NCBI GenBank assembly: GCA_959347315.1 | Contig: OY365809.1 | Span: 46,383,949 to 46,447,948, forward strand | Length of the DNA: 64,000 nucleotides | Source: Bimastos eiseni | Lineage: Eukaryota; Annelida; Clitellata; Crassiclitellata; Lumbricidae | Direction of reading: 5' to 3' | Part shown: in pieces, positions 1 to 12,777 of the stretch | Numbering within the stretch: position 1 is the stretch's first letter | Layout: each line of letters opens with the position of its first letter | The notes under the pieces: model-generated | What the model was told of the DNA's origin: nothing | What the model saw: the letters and a program-made list of their open reading frames with translations, nothing else | Databases searched by the model: none | Made by a program: the position numbers and the translations under genes

Positions 1-141
1 CGTGAATATGACAGTTACTCTCTGGCTAAGTTATTAGATGAATTGGCATTTGGATGCCTTAGGTTGTAATGGGTGACATGCTAACAATGGTGCTTTAGAA
101 GCTGATGGATGAGTTTGAGCTGATGGTTTCTTTGGTTTCAG

Positions 142-3100
142 TTGCAATGAAGACGTTTGACTTTCTGATTTCTGGAGTCGCTCCACTTGGAGAAAACCTT
201 CTCGTCCTCTCCTACGATGAACAGACTTCCTCTGCCCAACAGGTTAGACCACTCATCCGCATTTTCCCAGCAGGTAACATACCTCCTCTGCCCAACTGGT
301 AATACAAGTGATATGCCCAACTGGTAATACCATTTCTATACCTCTTCTGCCCAACTGGTAACTGACTGATGCATTGTTTTATTTGTTTAGGGTGGATCGA
401 GTTTTCCGAATCGACCTCATCTGCGTCTTTTTAATCTGACGGATGATGAGGAATTGTCGAATGACGCTCTGTCCATCAAAGGATTCCAGGATAACAAATG
501 CATCAGCTATCAGCTCGGTAGTTATTCTCACTCTCCTCATCAGTCTATTCCAAACTATCTGTCTATTCATTCATTTCTTTGTCTTTCATTTAAGGGTTCG
601 TTCATATCTGAATGCAGTTGATTTGCTTCTGATTTGCATATTCCTACATGTTATGTATTTTTACATGTTGTTACATGTTGTAATTATTGTTACACTTTAT
701 GTATTATTACATGTGATGTATTGTAACATGTTGTTACAGGGCAGAATCTCTAAAAAAGTCTAACTTCTGTTACAATCGTTAGTATCTGCAGATTCTGCCC
801 TCTGCATTATACTTTGGCTTTGGATTGGCACAGACGATTTTGTTGCAGAGTTAATCTTCAACAACCACAATCTCTGCTGGTCAGTGTGTTTCTGTGGGTT
901 AAGAAGACGCTGTTGGCAGCTGTCGTTGCATGAAATGATTTGTCTGTTTTGTTGTTCTGTTGTTTCAGAATGCAACATTGAAGAAGCGATGTTCTTTGTT
1001 GTCAGTCCAAAAGACTTTGTTGTGGCAAAGCTTCGCGATGAAGATGATCACATTACGTGGCTAACAGAACATGAAATGTTCCAGGTGAGAATTGACAGCA
1101 TTTTCTGTTCACTGAGCAATTACCAATATTGCCTCTTTCACTGAGGAAGACTGAGCACTGAGCTGGTTTTGGAAACAACTTAAAACAATAAATTGCTTAT
1201 ATGCTGGTCTCATGCTATTTTCAAACTGGTTTTATAATATCCTTGGAAACTGGTCTATGTAATATCTTTGCAAACTGGTTTTATTCTGTCTTTTGAAACT
1301 GGTTTTGAAATGTTACGCAGTCTGTAATGGATTTTATGGCATTATTTAATTAAGAATTAATTAATGACCTGCTAATTGTTTAGCAAGCGATGGACGCTGT
1401 GGCCGAACATGGAAAGTTCCTGAAGAAACACTCGCTTCATGTAAGCATTTAATTGCTACTTTACCTTGTAATACCTTAACCTATGTTAATATTCCCAATT
1501 TACCTTACTGTAGATAAGTTACCTTATGTTACCATTCATTATCTTCATTCGCTTACCTAGCTTCACTATTACCTTTCATTACATTACCTCTCCAAAACTT
1601 CACTTACCTTTCCTTTCATTACAGTACCTAGCATTTACTTACCTTTCCTTTTGTTAAACTACCTATCCTAACATTTACTTACCTTTCCTTTCATTACATT
1701 ACCTCTCATAGCATTTACTTACCTTTCCTTTTGTTACATGGCCTCTCATAGCATTTACTTACCTTTCCTTTTTGTTAAACTACCTATCCTAACATTTACT
1801 TACCTTTCCTTTAATTACATTACCTGTCATAGCATTTACGTACCTTTCCTTTTGTTACGATACCTCTCATGGCATTTACTTACCTTTCCTTTCATTACAT
1901 TACCTCTCATAGCATTTACTTACCTTTCCTTTCATTACATTACCTCTCATAGTATTTACTTACCTTTCCTTTTGTTTCATCACCTCTCATGGCATTTACT
2001 TACCTTTCATTACATTACATCTAGCATTTACTTACCTTTCCTTTCGTTACATTACCTCTCCTAACATTTATGTACATGTCCTTTGTTTATGTTATTTTAC
2101 TTCATGTTGCATTATCTTATCTCATCATCGATTAACTGAAGTTTGCTCTCAATGCAAAATTAATTAAATTAAACAGCAAAACGTGTGGAAAACATAACCT
2201 CATGAAAATCTTAGTTATGTGCTTGAGGCGATGTTTTCTGTCTGATTTGCTGAGTTCCATTTTCACTTAAATTAATTTTGCGTTGAGAGTGAACCTGATT
2301 CCTATTGTCTCTTCTCTTCCTCAGAGCGTCGGTACCAGATATTTTGACTACCTGATGCGAGAGAGAGAGTACGATGAGGCGGCCAAGCTCTGCCAGAAGA
2401 TACTCGGCAAGAACAAGGAACAGTGGGAGAACTATGTTGTCATCTTTACACAAGCCGACCAGATTCCGGTCAGTTTCAGTATATGTGCAGTTGCATGTGT
2501 GTATATGTATGGGTGTTTGTGTGTGTACATATATATGTGCATCTGTGTGTTTATGCATTGTCCTTGCATTTATGTATGTGTATTTATATATCTGTGTTTA
2601 TATAAGTTTGTATGTCTATGTAAAAATGTATGCTTGGTTGTGTGTGTTTCTGAGACACACGCACACACACACACACACACACACCACAAACACTTGCAAA
2701 CAGAGAGTCAGGACAAGCTCTCACACACGCACGCACAGATAGACACATTGTATCAACTTTTACAGAATTAGAATCTGTTATATGATATTATTTGAATGAA
2801 CTGATCTACCTGCTGCTGCTGCTCTGATGATGGTTTGGATGAATTGTGATTAACCGTTGTTGATAGGTCATTGCACGATACATGCCAACGCGAGATCCAC
2901 AGCTCAGCCGAAGTACATACGAAATGGTCCTAAATGACTTCCTTGAATCAAATCATGAAGTATGTCTTCTCAATAATATTAATAATGATGAAATTATTAC
3001 TATATTAAAACAAATAATTATTGTGAAAGAAAATTGATTGTTATTGTAACAACAAGAATTACATGCGGCATTTGACTTGGCTCTGCTTTATGTGAAGAAC

Positions 3101-6100
3101 ACAGATGTGAATGTGGTGTCACTGTCGATTCAAATGGCCATCACTTATTTGCTTACATAAAAGGAGCATGAAGACAACAGCAGTGACATGGAATGAACGA
3201 AGAAATTTGGTGAAATAATTTCACCAGAGCCAAAAATCCTATTCATGAAGGATCCAATGGACTTTCCGGATCTGACGGCAGAGACCAGATGAGGCTTTGG
3301 TCCAGATGAGGTCTTGGTCCAGAAGAGGCCTTGACCCAGATGAGGCCTTGGTCCAGATGAGGCCTTGGTCCAGATGAGGCCTTGGTCCAGATGATACCTT
3401 GGTCCAGATGATACCTTGGTCCAGAGGTCGCTCATTGGCGTGAGATGTTCACAAACCTCAGACTGTAAAACAGGAATGAATGACGATGAATTAATTCATT
3501 TGATGTTGAAAAAGGTCAATTTCATTCGTCTGTAAAAGAGTTTCTCAGCCTTATTGTTATAATAATAGTGATGAGAGTCTTTCAAGTCAAAGTTCAAGAC
3601 TCATCTGTTTTCGAAATTTTTCCCGCTTGTTATCTGTTTGTGAGGCGCACTTGTATTGATATGGCCGTGTTATGGTGCCAGATAAATTGTTGTTATTATT
3701 ATTATTATTTTTATTATTAATGATAGTAATGAAATAGAAATATAATAGTCCTAATTAATGCATAGTCTCTTTGTCACAGATGTTCTTTCACTTCATAAGC
3801 TCATGGCCATCGGACGTCTACAACATCGAAGTCCTACTAAATGCAATCTTGGATAAGCTCGACAGAGATCGAAACAACAAAGTCCTGCTTGAGTCTTTGG
3901 GATTACTGTGAGTCGTACAGGAATTTCATTCTACTTCTTATGTCATCTCCTGCTTGAATTTCAATTTAGTTAAGGGTTTACCAGGGTTTAGTTGTTCAAG
4001 TCTTGGCATGGCTGCACTGTGTTGGTCGCACTATAGGAATCTACTTCATAATATTTGAACCTGCTAAAAACTTCACATTACTTTTAGTTAGTTTGTTAAT
4101 ATCTAGATATTTGCTGTAACATCCTTTCAATTGCCCACAACAGCACTGCTAGCGATAGCCTGCATGATCTTACATGGTCTTCTTATGAACTGAAATGCAT
4201 TGGCCTACAGGAAAATGTCTTACTTTTAGCTGTACTTACCTTTATCTATAATTATCTTTATCTGCACTTATCTTTATCTGTACTTATCTGTACTTTCCTG
4301 TATCTGTACTTACCTGTATCTGTACTTACCTTTATCTGTACACACCTATATCTGTATTTACCTGTATCTGTACTTAACCTTTATCTGTACTTACCTTTTC
4401 TGTACTTGCCTATATCTGTATTTACCTGTATCTGTATTTACCTGTATCTGTATTTACCTGTATCTGTACTTAACCTTTATCTGTACTTACCTTTTCTGTA
4501 CTTGCTTATATCTGTATTTACCTGTATCTGTACTTACCTGTATCTGTACTTACCTTTATCTGTACTTATCATTTTCTGTACTTATCTGTACTTTCCTGTA
4601 TCTGTACTTACCTGTATCTGTATTTACCTGTATCTGACCTTTATCTGTACTTACCGTTTCTGTACTTACCTTTATCTGTACTTATCTTTATCTGTACTTA
4701 CCTTTATCTGTACTTTCCTGTGTGAGACATGTTCTACTGATTGGTTTCAGATACACCTATGACAAGAGATATGACAAGGCTCTCTACATTTACGTTCGGT
4801 TAGTTTTGTTTCATTCAGACTCCTTAATTTATTAGAGGCATTTATGTAGCTCATTTATTTAACTTTCTGTTCTGGCCATTTATTAGTGTTAATGATTTTC
4901 TTTATAAATATTTTGAATCTTTAAACACTTCACATCTTCACATAAACTCTTCACATCTCTGGCTGCAGATGGGATGTGGTGCTGTATTTGTGTGTTTGTG
5001 TCTTGTCACTTGACGGTTACAAGTTCGAATAATTCTTTTGAAGCCACTGCATTGCGACCTGGACAATTAGTTTCAATCCTTTGCTTCAATTACCTCTCTC
5101 TGGAACGTGCATTCTCCGTCTGTCACGATCGGAGCTGACGGAGCGATGACCGTCACACCATCTCTTAGCTCTAAAATTGTATCTAGCAGTCTCTCATCTT
5201 CTTTCATTTAGTAAAACCAGTGGTATTTGGCTTCTCTGATTAATTTTGCTTCTAGTTCTACATCTAGTTGTCAACAAAATTTACTTCTACTTCTTATTCA
5301 TTTCTGTCTATGCCATTTTACTTCTACTTCTCAAATAATTTGACTTCTACTTCGGTTTTGTTTAAAATTTCCCGTGTAAATGAGAAATGTTCCGTTTTTC
5401 TCAGTCTTTATGTTTAGCGCATATTGCACACATTTGTCTCAATACTAAATAATGTAATGATTCATTTAAGCTTATATTCCAGTCCAAAACCAATTGTACA
5501 TAGACTAACACAGTACAAGGGACAAACACTGTTAGACCTAATTGGAACAGTCTCTACTGTATCACCAATCAATGATCTTAGAGTACATTTTTAGAAATAC
5601 TCGCATCTCCAGAGATTGCTCCATCCTATTTCTACGACCATTTGATAAAATCCCGGCTATTGAGAAAATTCTCTACGTAGGCCTGAGATGCTTGTGCTGA
5701 AACCAGGTCTTCAGTCAATGGGGATAGTTTGGGATAAATGCTCCTTCTACTGTTCCAAAATTCAAGAGAAATATAAACTGCTCCTTGCTGCTTAATGTCC
5801 TGCAAATATTTGTCATGTTGCATTCTGACTGCGGCACTTTAGTATAACATTCATTTTTCTGCAATCTAGAGTTGAGAAATTTGTATTGTTTCAAACCTGG
5901 AGGTGCGCACTCATTGGTGGTATTGGTTCATGTGGAAGGAATGGCACGACATGTTTGAGGAAGTTGAGGGTCTTGACTGCCCGCATAGAGTTTTACCATC
6001 AAAAGTAATGACGACACCTATTTGAAGAAACAAATAGTTTACACATAAATAATGGTCGAAAACAAATTACAATGCTTTATATTTTTAGGTTGCAACTCTT

Positions 6101-9100
6101 AAAAATTAAAAAGATTTGTATGTTCAATTCAATGAATTCATTCCAGCTGATGTTATGAATAGAGCTCAGTTTAGGGGCCACACTTGCCAAGACTGTTTTA
6201 TATTGTTCTGATTACGTTTACGAGATTCACAAGGCGACAATAATAATAATGGCGATACAATTATTTCTGTAGCGCAGTAGCACTAGGCCTACTACTAATA
6301 ACGGCCCAAGGAAAGCGCATCTGAAATGTTTATTAAATTTCGTTCTGAAATTAATTTTACTTCTTATTCTTATTCGCTTTGGGAGGTCTCCATTTCACTT
6401 CTTATTCTATTCTAGTTCTTAAAATAATTTTTCTTCTACTGAACGAGAATCAAATAATTATTATTCTATTCGACTTCTAGTTTACAAATATATCACTGCT
6501 CAAAACCTTCTCCTTATCTCGGGGCCTTACGCACCGGCAGCGCTTCTGAATGGTTCCAGAGGAACTCTAAAATTGCCTATATACAATACCATTGTGATGA
6601 CGTCAGCAAAACCACGTCACTGATCTCATCTGAGGGTGGCATTGAAGCCAATGGACCTGCCCCTTTTAACTCATCATCATCTGTTTCTGTATCTTCTTGG
6701 GGTTAAGTCGACCTATAGATTGTTTTAACTATCTGTCTGACGTTGTTTATCCTTCCAGCCTCCGACACAGCAATGTCTTTGATCTGATCCATCAACACAA
6801 TCTCTTCGATTCCGTCAGTCATCGTATCATCGCTCTGATGGAGTTCGATCCAACTGCTACGGTCAAGATGCTCCTTGACAACATTGACAAAGTTCCGGTC
6901 AGTGAATGTCTCCCCGCAAATCTTTGGATTGGGGACATTTCACCAATATGCTACCTTTTGTCATTGGATTAGCATGATTTGATTTTAACATTATGATGGG
7001 GTGGGATGGGGTGTAGAGTAATGGATGATACACGGGGGCACAGAGCTGAGGAACTGTGTTCAACTTTCGTGTCCCCCGTAAGGGTGACTAGGTAGGGCGT
7101 TGGTTAAATTAGATGGATAGCTTAACGGACGCCTTGCATGACTGTCAGTTGTAATAACTTGTCATCATTTGTTCATACTATGTCTGTAATCATACTGTGG
7201 TTTGTCAGCTTGAAAATAAACAAAAATTATATTTTTTGATTATTATTATCATTAAAGCCCAGAAGTTTATATTTATGTTTATTTCTTTTGGTCCTTTTCA
7301 AGTCATAGGGAATTGTTTGGTGCTCTGAGAAACTCAATGTTTGTTTTGCTTAGCCAGGGCTGAAGTAATGGTAGCTAGTTTTAGAGCCTGAAGAACCTTT
7401 TATGGACATAGGAAGCTATTTTATTGTAGATACAAGGTACAAGATGAACTTAGTAGTTAATGGAAGCATAAGCCAAGGGAGAGGTCATCTAAGGTCATGT
7501 TGTGGCTAGTTAGCACTGAGTATATGATAATAACAACATTTGAGCCAAGGATTTTTATTTTTGATATTTATTTTTATTTGATTGTGTTTATGTTATTGTT
7601 TGATGATGTTTATATTATAAATTGAGTGTTTGTTTCGTTTAGATAATTAAAGTTGTGAGTCAGTTGGACCAACATCCAAAGTATCTTCACACAGTGAGTC
7701 TCTTTTTTGTGCTACGGTCGATGCATTAGACGCTGGTGCTATAGAAGTCTCCAATTGGTCATAACTAAACTGATTAGTATGGTTTCATGAACGATGTGTG
7801 TAAACGGGACCCAATTCACCACCTGAGACCAATACACTTTAAGTACAAAACACTTTTGTGGGCATCAAATTTCGGAATTTAAGCCTATAATATTATGTAA
7901 TGGTGATTGGCTGTTGTCGTCATCTCTTCAAAGTATTTGCCACAGTTACTGCATCAGTTTTCTAGTCTGTTTTGTCTTAGTACTTGGATCAACTCTTCCA
8001 CAAGGACCCAAACCTCGGCAAAGACTACCACGGCCTTCAGGTCAGGCTGTACGCAGAGTTCGATCGGCCGAAGCTGCTTCCATTTCTGAGAGCGAGCAAC
8101 TACTGCTCGCTACAACAAGCGCTCAAGGAATGCGAGGAAAGGAACTTCCATCCAGAGAGGATATTCCTACTTGGTAGATCTTCTTCATCTCTTCTTTCTC
8201 CTCTCTTGTTGTCTCCAGTCTAGTTTGATTTCTGCAGATTATCGCTTGCGTAAAATGATAAATGGATTGCATGAGATGTGTTATGTAGAGAGCGTGGTTT
8301 GCGTTAAACACCAGACAAGTTGATAAACCAGAATGGGGGAGGGAGGGATATGGTGGTCGACTGCTTAGAGCGCACACCTTGTGACACATTGAGTATGGGT
8401 TCCATTCTCCTCTTCCTCTCTTGCTTTGGTTACAGGGTCCTTGACCAAGTAGTCTTCCTCACAATTGCCCAGAGCCATCAGCTGATGTTGCTTTGTCATT
8501 AGAAAGAGGTGCTTAATATCTGTGTGATAAATTAATGATAATGATTAAAGCAAATAGAGATTCTGATTCTTGTTACTTATTGTTGATTTGCATTTGATGT
8601 TTTTTTAGATCGAATGGGAAACACGAAGCAAGCGTTGCAACTGATAACGACTGAATTGAAAGACGTCAACAAAGCAATCGAGTTCTGCAAGGATCATGAT
8701 GATCAGGAGCTCTGGGAGGATCTGATCAATTATTCCACTGAGAAACCGTGTATGTTGCAAATATTGTATTCTATTCTATTGTATATAAACATTTCTAGAG
8801 CACCTCTATTAGGGTGAACCAGTCAGAAGTGCTGCCACTGCGCAAGTCCCTGTGAGAAGAAATAGGTTTTGAGAAAAGTGAAAGAGGAAGAGCGACTGCT
8901 GGATAGAATTTTAGAGCGCTGAACATATGGAAAAGGCGCATTCTACAGGGAGGAACCAATTGAAGCAAAGGATCAAGACTGAGACTGGGAAACAGATCTC
9001 AAAGGTTGATTAGGTGATGGCCAATCAGTGAATGTAGCTAATGCTGAGACTACAGTTGCTTAAGGAATTAATTAGTGCAATGATTTTATTTCGTTGAGTT

Positions 9101-12100
9101 TAGTGGAGTTAACAGGACTTCACTGAGTTGTCTTTGGCTGTTTTATAGAGCTGTATGTCCCTTACTCTGGAAACTAAACCAAATTTTTCATGGTTTTGAG
9201 CTTTTTATTCACTTGCATATTTCTGAATGAATGGTAGCAGGATGTTTCTCTGTGTGTGTGTGTGTGTGCGTGCGTTCGTTCATTCATCTGTTCGTGTGTG
9301 CCTGAGTGTGGGGTGTGAATTTTTTAGAGAACTTCTCACAAGTAGTGAATTCTTAACAGTGTTGCATCAGAGTTTGCTTACAAACTCTACATGATTGCGT
9401 TTGGTTTATGCGTTAGTTTATAAGATGTTTTGCTCCTTCCTTTGTGAGCCATCGTTTGTTTTTCTTAGCATTCATATCTGGTCTATTGAACAACATTGGA
9501 ACACATGTTGATCCAATCATGCTCATCCAAAAGATTCGCCAGGGATTGGAGATTCCGGGTCTGAGGAACTCTTTGGTCAAGATCCTTCAGGACTACTATC
9601 TTCAGGTGATCAATTATGTAAATTGTGTCATGGTGTCAACAACATGTGCCTTGAAATGGTTGTCTGTTGTCATGGATATGCACTTTTAAACTGTTGTCAA
9701 GGATATGCACCTGCATACAGAAACTGTTGTCAAGGAAATGGTAGTTAAGGGAATTCACTTTGTACCTATTCATCTTTAGGTTGTGTATGAGCCATGTGCT
9801 CTCCATCCATTCTCAAGTTGAACTCTTTACACGTTATAGATATTTACAGAAGAGAAAAACTTCTAAGTGAATGCCTTAAAATCAGCCACTTAATATTATG
9901 TTTAATTTCTATTAATGTAAATTGTTGTAAATCAGTGTTTTCTTGTCTTTCATTGAATTTAGATATCTTTGAGGGAGGGATGTAAGAAGATTCTTGTTGC
10001 TGATTGTTTCCACCTCCTGTCACGGCTGATCAAACTGCAGAAGAAGGGAATACACATCGATGGTAGCGGAGGGGGTGTATCTGGAGGGGGTGTATCTGTC
10101 AGCATGTTTCTCTGTCTCTCCCTCTGTATGTTGTCTTCCTCTTATATCTGTTCATCTGGCTCTTTCACCTAGGGTCTCTCTTTCACCCTGTGTGTGTGTC
10201 TCTCTCTCTGTCCGTTCCATGCAACTACATAACTATGTCTTTGTCTTTCACAACTTTTGTCTTAACTTTTTCAAGTTGCTTATCCACCGGTTGCATGATG
10301 TTCTTTTTCAGTTATGGCTTTGGTTTTGTTGTGCCATCAGTTTATGCTTTGTGCATTAGTCAGTGGCACTATAGAAGTTACTAATCAGAGTTACAATTAA
10401 GTCATTCATATAGATTGAGATGTTAAATGTTTCAAATAAAAGTTGAATAGATTTTACAGATCAATCAGATGTTTATGACCGAACGCATTCAGCAATTTTT
10501 TTGCTTTTGGAATGTAAACTATAAACTAGTTTTTTGGTATTGTAGATCTCTGAATAGGAAATAGATTTATTAAGCATTAGGGATGTTAAGTGATTACCGG
10601 AATTCCTGTTATCGGTTTTGAAAATGGTAACCGGTTTCTGTCATTTGCAAAACGTTATTCGAATTTTTTTATTTTTTCACCTCATTGTTTATCTCAATTA
10701 CCCCGGCTAAGATAAATATTTCCTGTCCGCATCTTTCAACAGGGTTATTAATTAAAAGCTGCTTATAAATGGCCCTTTTATCGAGACAAGCCTAAACGGG
10801 AACGTGAGCTAGGGGAAGGGTAACCCGAGCCGACCAAGATAGCATCACTCAGACGAAAGACTGACTTCAAAGCACCACTTTTAACTCTTCTGTATCGAGT
10901 ACGCTGCATTGTGATACGTAATACATGTAATAACGTGCAGAGTTGTTACATTACAATTTACAATATTTTCCTAAGAATACCTATATAAACCGGTAACCGG
11001 TTTAAAACTGGTTTTTTAAATCCAGTAATCGGTTTGTCCCAAAAACTGGTATTAACAACTCTAAATGGAATAAAGTTACGAAGGTATTTTTAAATTTTTG
11101 ACATTGGTTTTCTTGTCTGTTGTAGAATCTCAAACTTGTTTGATTTGCCATGAACGAATAATTTCTGCAAGTAAGCTTAGAATGTTCTTTTTATGTAGTT
11201 TATGTATTTAATTAATTATGTTGGATTTGCATTAGTGCTAAGTTTACAGTTGCTGTACGATGATTACTAGATGAAACAAGCGTTGCTCGTTGTTGAATTA
11301 TATCTTTGAACACATCATTCTATGGTAGGGATTTGAATCTATGACCCCCTAAGGGTTGATGGTTGGTTGACCTCAGGAGACGAATGCAGACCCTCCTCCA
11401 CCTGTGGTGTGCAGGCCACTGACTTCTTCAACTTAGCTTCTTACATTACATCTTTATAAAATCTTCTGCAAAGTCGTTTAAAAGTTGTTGCATTGGTTTG
11501 TAGATGTTAAATTTGCAGCGACAGTTCTTCTCTATTATTGCCATCACACATTCCACGAGGATTGTCTCCCGTCAGGAAAAAGCGTGAGTCTTTCTGTGTC
11601 TCTGGTTGCGAATTTGTCTGTACTCTGAATTAAGGTGAGGCGTATTGTATTGGGAAATGAAATAGTGAACTCTGAACTTACGGTTTTCATTCTCCTATTA
11701 AACATTGGTTGAATATTGTTACCCATGTTTTTCAAGTGGCTGCTTTAAGTTATCTCAGTACTGTTTATGCATTGCTTAACTCACTTTTCTTCTTAACTAA
11801 TGATTGTTATCATTTTTTGCTGGCATGGGCTGCACTTCTGTGTGAGGTACAACAGTCAGTGTTTGGATGCAGGGGCGGCGATCCCGGGGTGTCGAGGGGG
11901 TCACGTCCCCCCCACCTTTTACAGAGAGGGGTCAATTTATACATGTGTCCCCCACATTTCCTACTCCTCATTGGGTGTCCCCGCCACCTGTCAGGCGTGA
12001 TCGCCGCCTCTGTTTGGATGCATGTATATAAGTAGAAGGAAGACATCAATTAGAGGTTACTTTATGGTAGAACTGCAGTTGACAATAACCCATTTGAAAA

Positions 12101-12621
12101 AAACAACTTTGCAACAATATGTATTAGTAACTGAGCTGTTATGAGATTTCCAAAGACTGGAGTGGCCATTCATTTTGGGTCTACTAGCTTTGTAATCACT
12201 TTGCTCCAGAATGTGTGCTTTGCTAACCTCCTCCCTTCCTTCTCCCTCTTCTCTATTGTCAACTTTGACGCCATCTATTTATCCAGCATAAACGTTAAGT
12301 AAGATAAATTGATGGATCTATGAGCATTGCAATAGTTAAACATGCATGCATGGCATTTGCATGCGCCACTCGATATAAATGCTGTTGTTGAAGCTTGCGT
12401 TAAATGAAACGCTACGAAAAGTGGTAGCCACTTTTGGAAGTGGTTGAGAGTACTTTTATAAGCGGTGGTGATCAGACACCGCATTATAATTCAAAGTTAC
12501 TACTCTATGCTGTTTGATTTGGTCCTATTTCTGACTCTTCAGTTATTTTAAGTGTTTTCTGTTTGTGTTGTAGAGGTTCTGTACGATCTGTAGTGCGCAA
12601 AGACGTCCAAAAGACAACTAA
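142..12621 (+). CDS. VPS41: VPS41, HOPS complex subunit (3' part, N-terminus outside window)
   Basis: Subunit of the HOPS tethering complex, which acts in fusion of late endosomes and AP-3 vesicles with lysosomes. Exons: 142-242, 391-517, 969-1084, 1384-1440, 2325-2468, 2867-2959, 3780-3907, 4751-4798, 6759-6897, 7643-7693, 7981-8173, 8609-8749, 9469-9605, 9963-10062, 11126-11170, 11519-11583, 12574-12621. All junctions are GT-AG, and one frame runs through to TAA at 12619, giving about 577 codons. The protein aligns with animal VPS41 from roughly residue 280, the end of the beta-propeller, through the clathrin-heavy-chain repeat region. Recognisable stretches are CQKILGKN, EFDRPKLLPFLR, LLNNIGTHVDPIMLI and LREGCKKILVAD. 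The C-terminus is a RING-H2 finger. The N-terminal part must lie upstream of base 1. Family identity is very secure; exon edges are my reading of splice sites. Confidence 0.96.
285..362 (+). repeat. Three short copies of an exon-donor-like unit
   Basis: The unit TGCCCAACTGGTAA occurs at about 288-301, 314-327 and 346-360, in the intron after the exon ending at 242. The end of that exon reads TGCCCAACAG followed by GT, so the intronic copies look like duplicated donor junctions. Confidence 0.6.
1545..2095 (+). repeat. 40-bp minisatellite in VPS41 intron
   Basis: A tandem array of a 40-bp unit built on CATTTACTTACCTTTCCTTT, with about a dozen variably preserved copies. It fills the intron between exons 1384-1440 and 2325-2468. 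Open frames over it are low-complexity artefacts. Each unit carries ACTTACCT, the reverse complement of a consensus 5' splice site. Confidence 0.9.
2470..2745 (+). repeat. TG/CA-rich microsatellite tract
   Basis: Directly after the donor of exon 2325-2468 comes a TG/TA-rich stretch, then an (AC)n run near 2657-2683. It is simple-sequence DNA inside the intron. Confidence 0.85.
3293..3428 (+). repeat. 17-bp tandem repeat
   Basis: Seven or eight copies of TTGGTCCAGATGAGGCC and variants in a VPS41 intron. The open frame on the minus strand across it is repeat-derived. Confidence 0.85.
3573..3725 (+). mobile_element. LINE 3'-end remnant with (ATT)n tail
   Basis: A short stretch translates to SFKSKFKTHLFS, the typical C-terminal end of CR1/L2-like reverse-transcriptase ORFs. 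It is followed by a tail with a degenerate ATAAATT motif and an (ATT)n run. It is 5'-truncated and lies inside a VPS41 intron. The family is not resolved. Confidence 0.5.
4231..4732 (+). repeat. Tandem array of TGTACTTACCTGTATC-type units
   Basis: About 500 bp of a degenerate 16-18 bp unit immediately upstream of the acceptor of exon 4751-4798. Several units contain ACTTACCTG, the exact reverse complement of the 5' splice-site consensus CAGGTAAGT. Confidence 0.9.
5560..5830 (-). pseudogene. hAT transposase C-terminal fragment, frameshifted
   Basis: Read on the minus strand from 5823, the frame contains LSPLTEDLVSAQASQAYVE, matching the C-terminal dimerisation region of hAT transposases. A frameshift near 5660 moves the continuing similarity (GRRNRMEQSLEMRVFLK) into another frame. 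Only this C-terminal piece is visible. It sits in the long VPS41 intron 4799-6758, flanked by stretches rich in ACTTCTACTTCT near 5230-5360 and 6350-6480 that may belong to the same decayed insertion. Confidence 0.75.
7007..7250 (+). mobile_element. SINE-like repeat, family C
   Basis: About 120 bp, including GGTTAAATTAGA, GCCTTGCATG and TGTAATCATAC in order, recurs near 47370-47475 and more weakly near 29525-29640. It lies in a VPS41 intron. Copies at three unrelated sites indicate an interspersed repeat. The internal promoter and exact ends could not be fixed. Confidence 0.5.
8335..8540 (+). mobile_element. tRNA-headed SINE-like repeat, family A (copy 1)
   Basis: It shares an ordered series of blocks with 26276-26610: a tRNA-like head (TGGTCGACTGCTTAGAGC), a degenerate B box (GGGTTCCATTC), a pyrimidine stretch, and a tail with GAGCCATCAGCTGATG and TGTCATTAG. 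It inserts in the VPS41 intron after exon 7981-8173. Confidence 0.6.
8795..9040 (-). mobile_element. LINE 3'-end remnant
   Basis: On the minus strand a short frame reads SSSRSSSFTFLKTYFFS, like the C-terminal end of CR1/L2-type ORF2 proteins. It is followed by a tail with a TTATATA motif. It is short and decayed. Confidence 0.4.
9247..9300 (+). repeat. TG microsatellite
   Basis: A (TG)n run with CG interruptions in the VPS41 intron. Confidence 0.8.
10578..11063. mobile_element. hAT-like non-autonomous element, ends only
   Basis: Ends read TAGGGATGTTAA and, reverse-complemented, TAGAGTTGTTAATACC. Subterminal ACCGG-rich motifs repeat inside both ends. No clear 8-bp target duplication remains. 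It sits in the VPS41 intron between exons 9963-10062 and 11126-11170. Confidence 0.5.
11126..12621 (+). other. VPS41: VPS41 C-terminal RING-H2 domain, split over three small exons
   Basis: Three exons too short to show as open frames carry the zinc finger. Exon 11126-11170 gives the first Cys pair (CLIC), 11519-11583 gives CHHTFHEDC, and 12574-12621 gives CTIC followed by about ten residues and the stop. The order and spacing match the RING-H2 of other VPS41 proteins, and the phases (1, 1, 0) join correctly. The tail after the last Cys is shorter than in vertebrate VPS41. Confidence 0.9.
11870..12012. mobile_element. hAT MITE, family 1 (copy 1), with exact 8-bp TSD
   Basis: A 143-bp element with terminal inverted repeats CAGGGGCGGCGATC and CAGAGGCGGCGATC (reverse-complemented), flanked by TTTGGATG at 11862-11869 and 12013-12020. 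An internal GTGTCCCC motif matches the copy at 49153-49289. There is no coding capacity. It is inserted in the last VPS41 intron. Confidence 0.9.
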
Positions 12622-12777
12622 GATGAAACGCAAGATTAAACCAACTCGGTTTTGATGGTTGCTCGCTTTGCATTTATGTTCTTCAGTTTATTTTGATAAA
12701 AATCCATACACTTGGATTTCCATTTTGTGGCGATATATTGCTGATCAATTGGCTTCGTTCTGTAGTATGATGTAGAT

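Noticed and set aside
5098..5165. Possible palindromic regulatory site around GATCGGAGCTGACGGAG
   Set aside because: The dyad is short and imperfect, with no supporting context.
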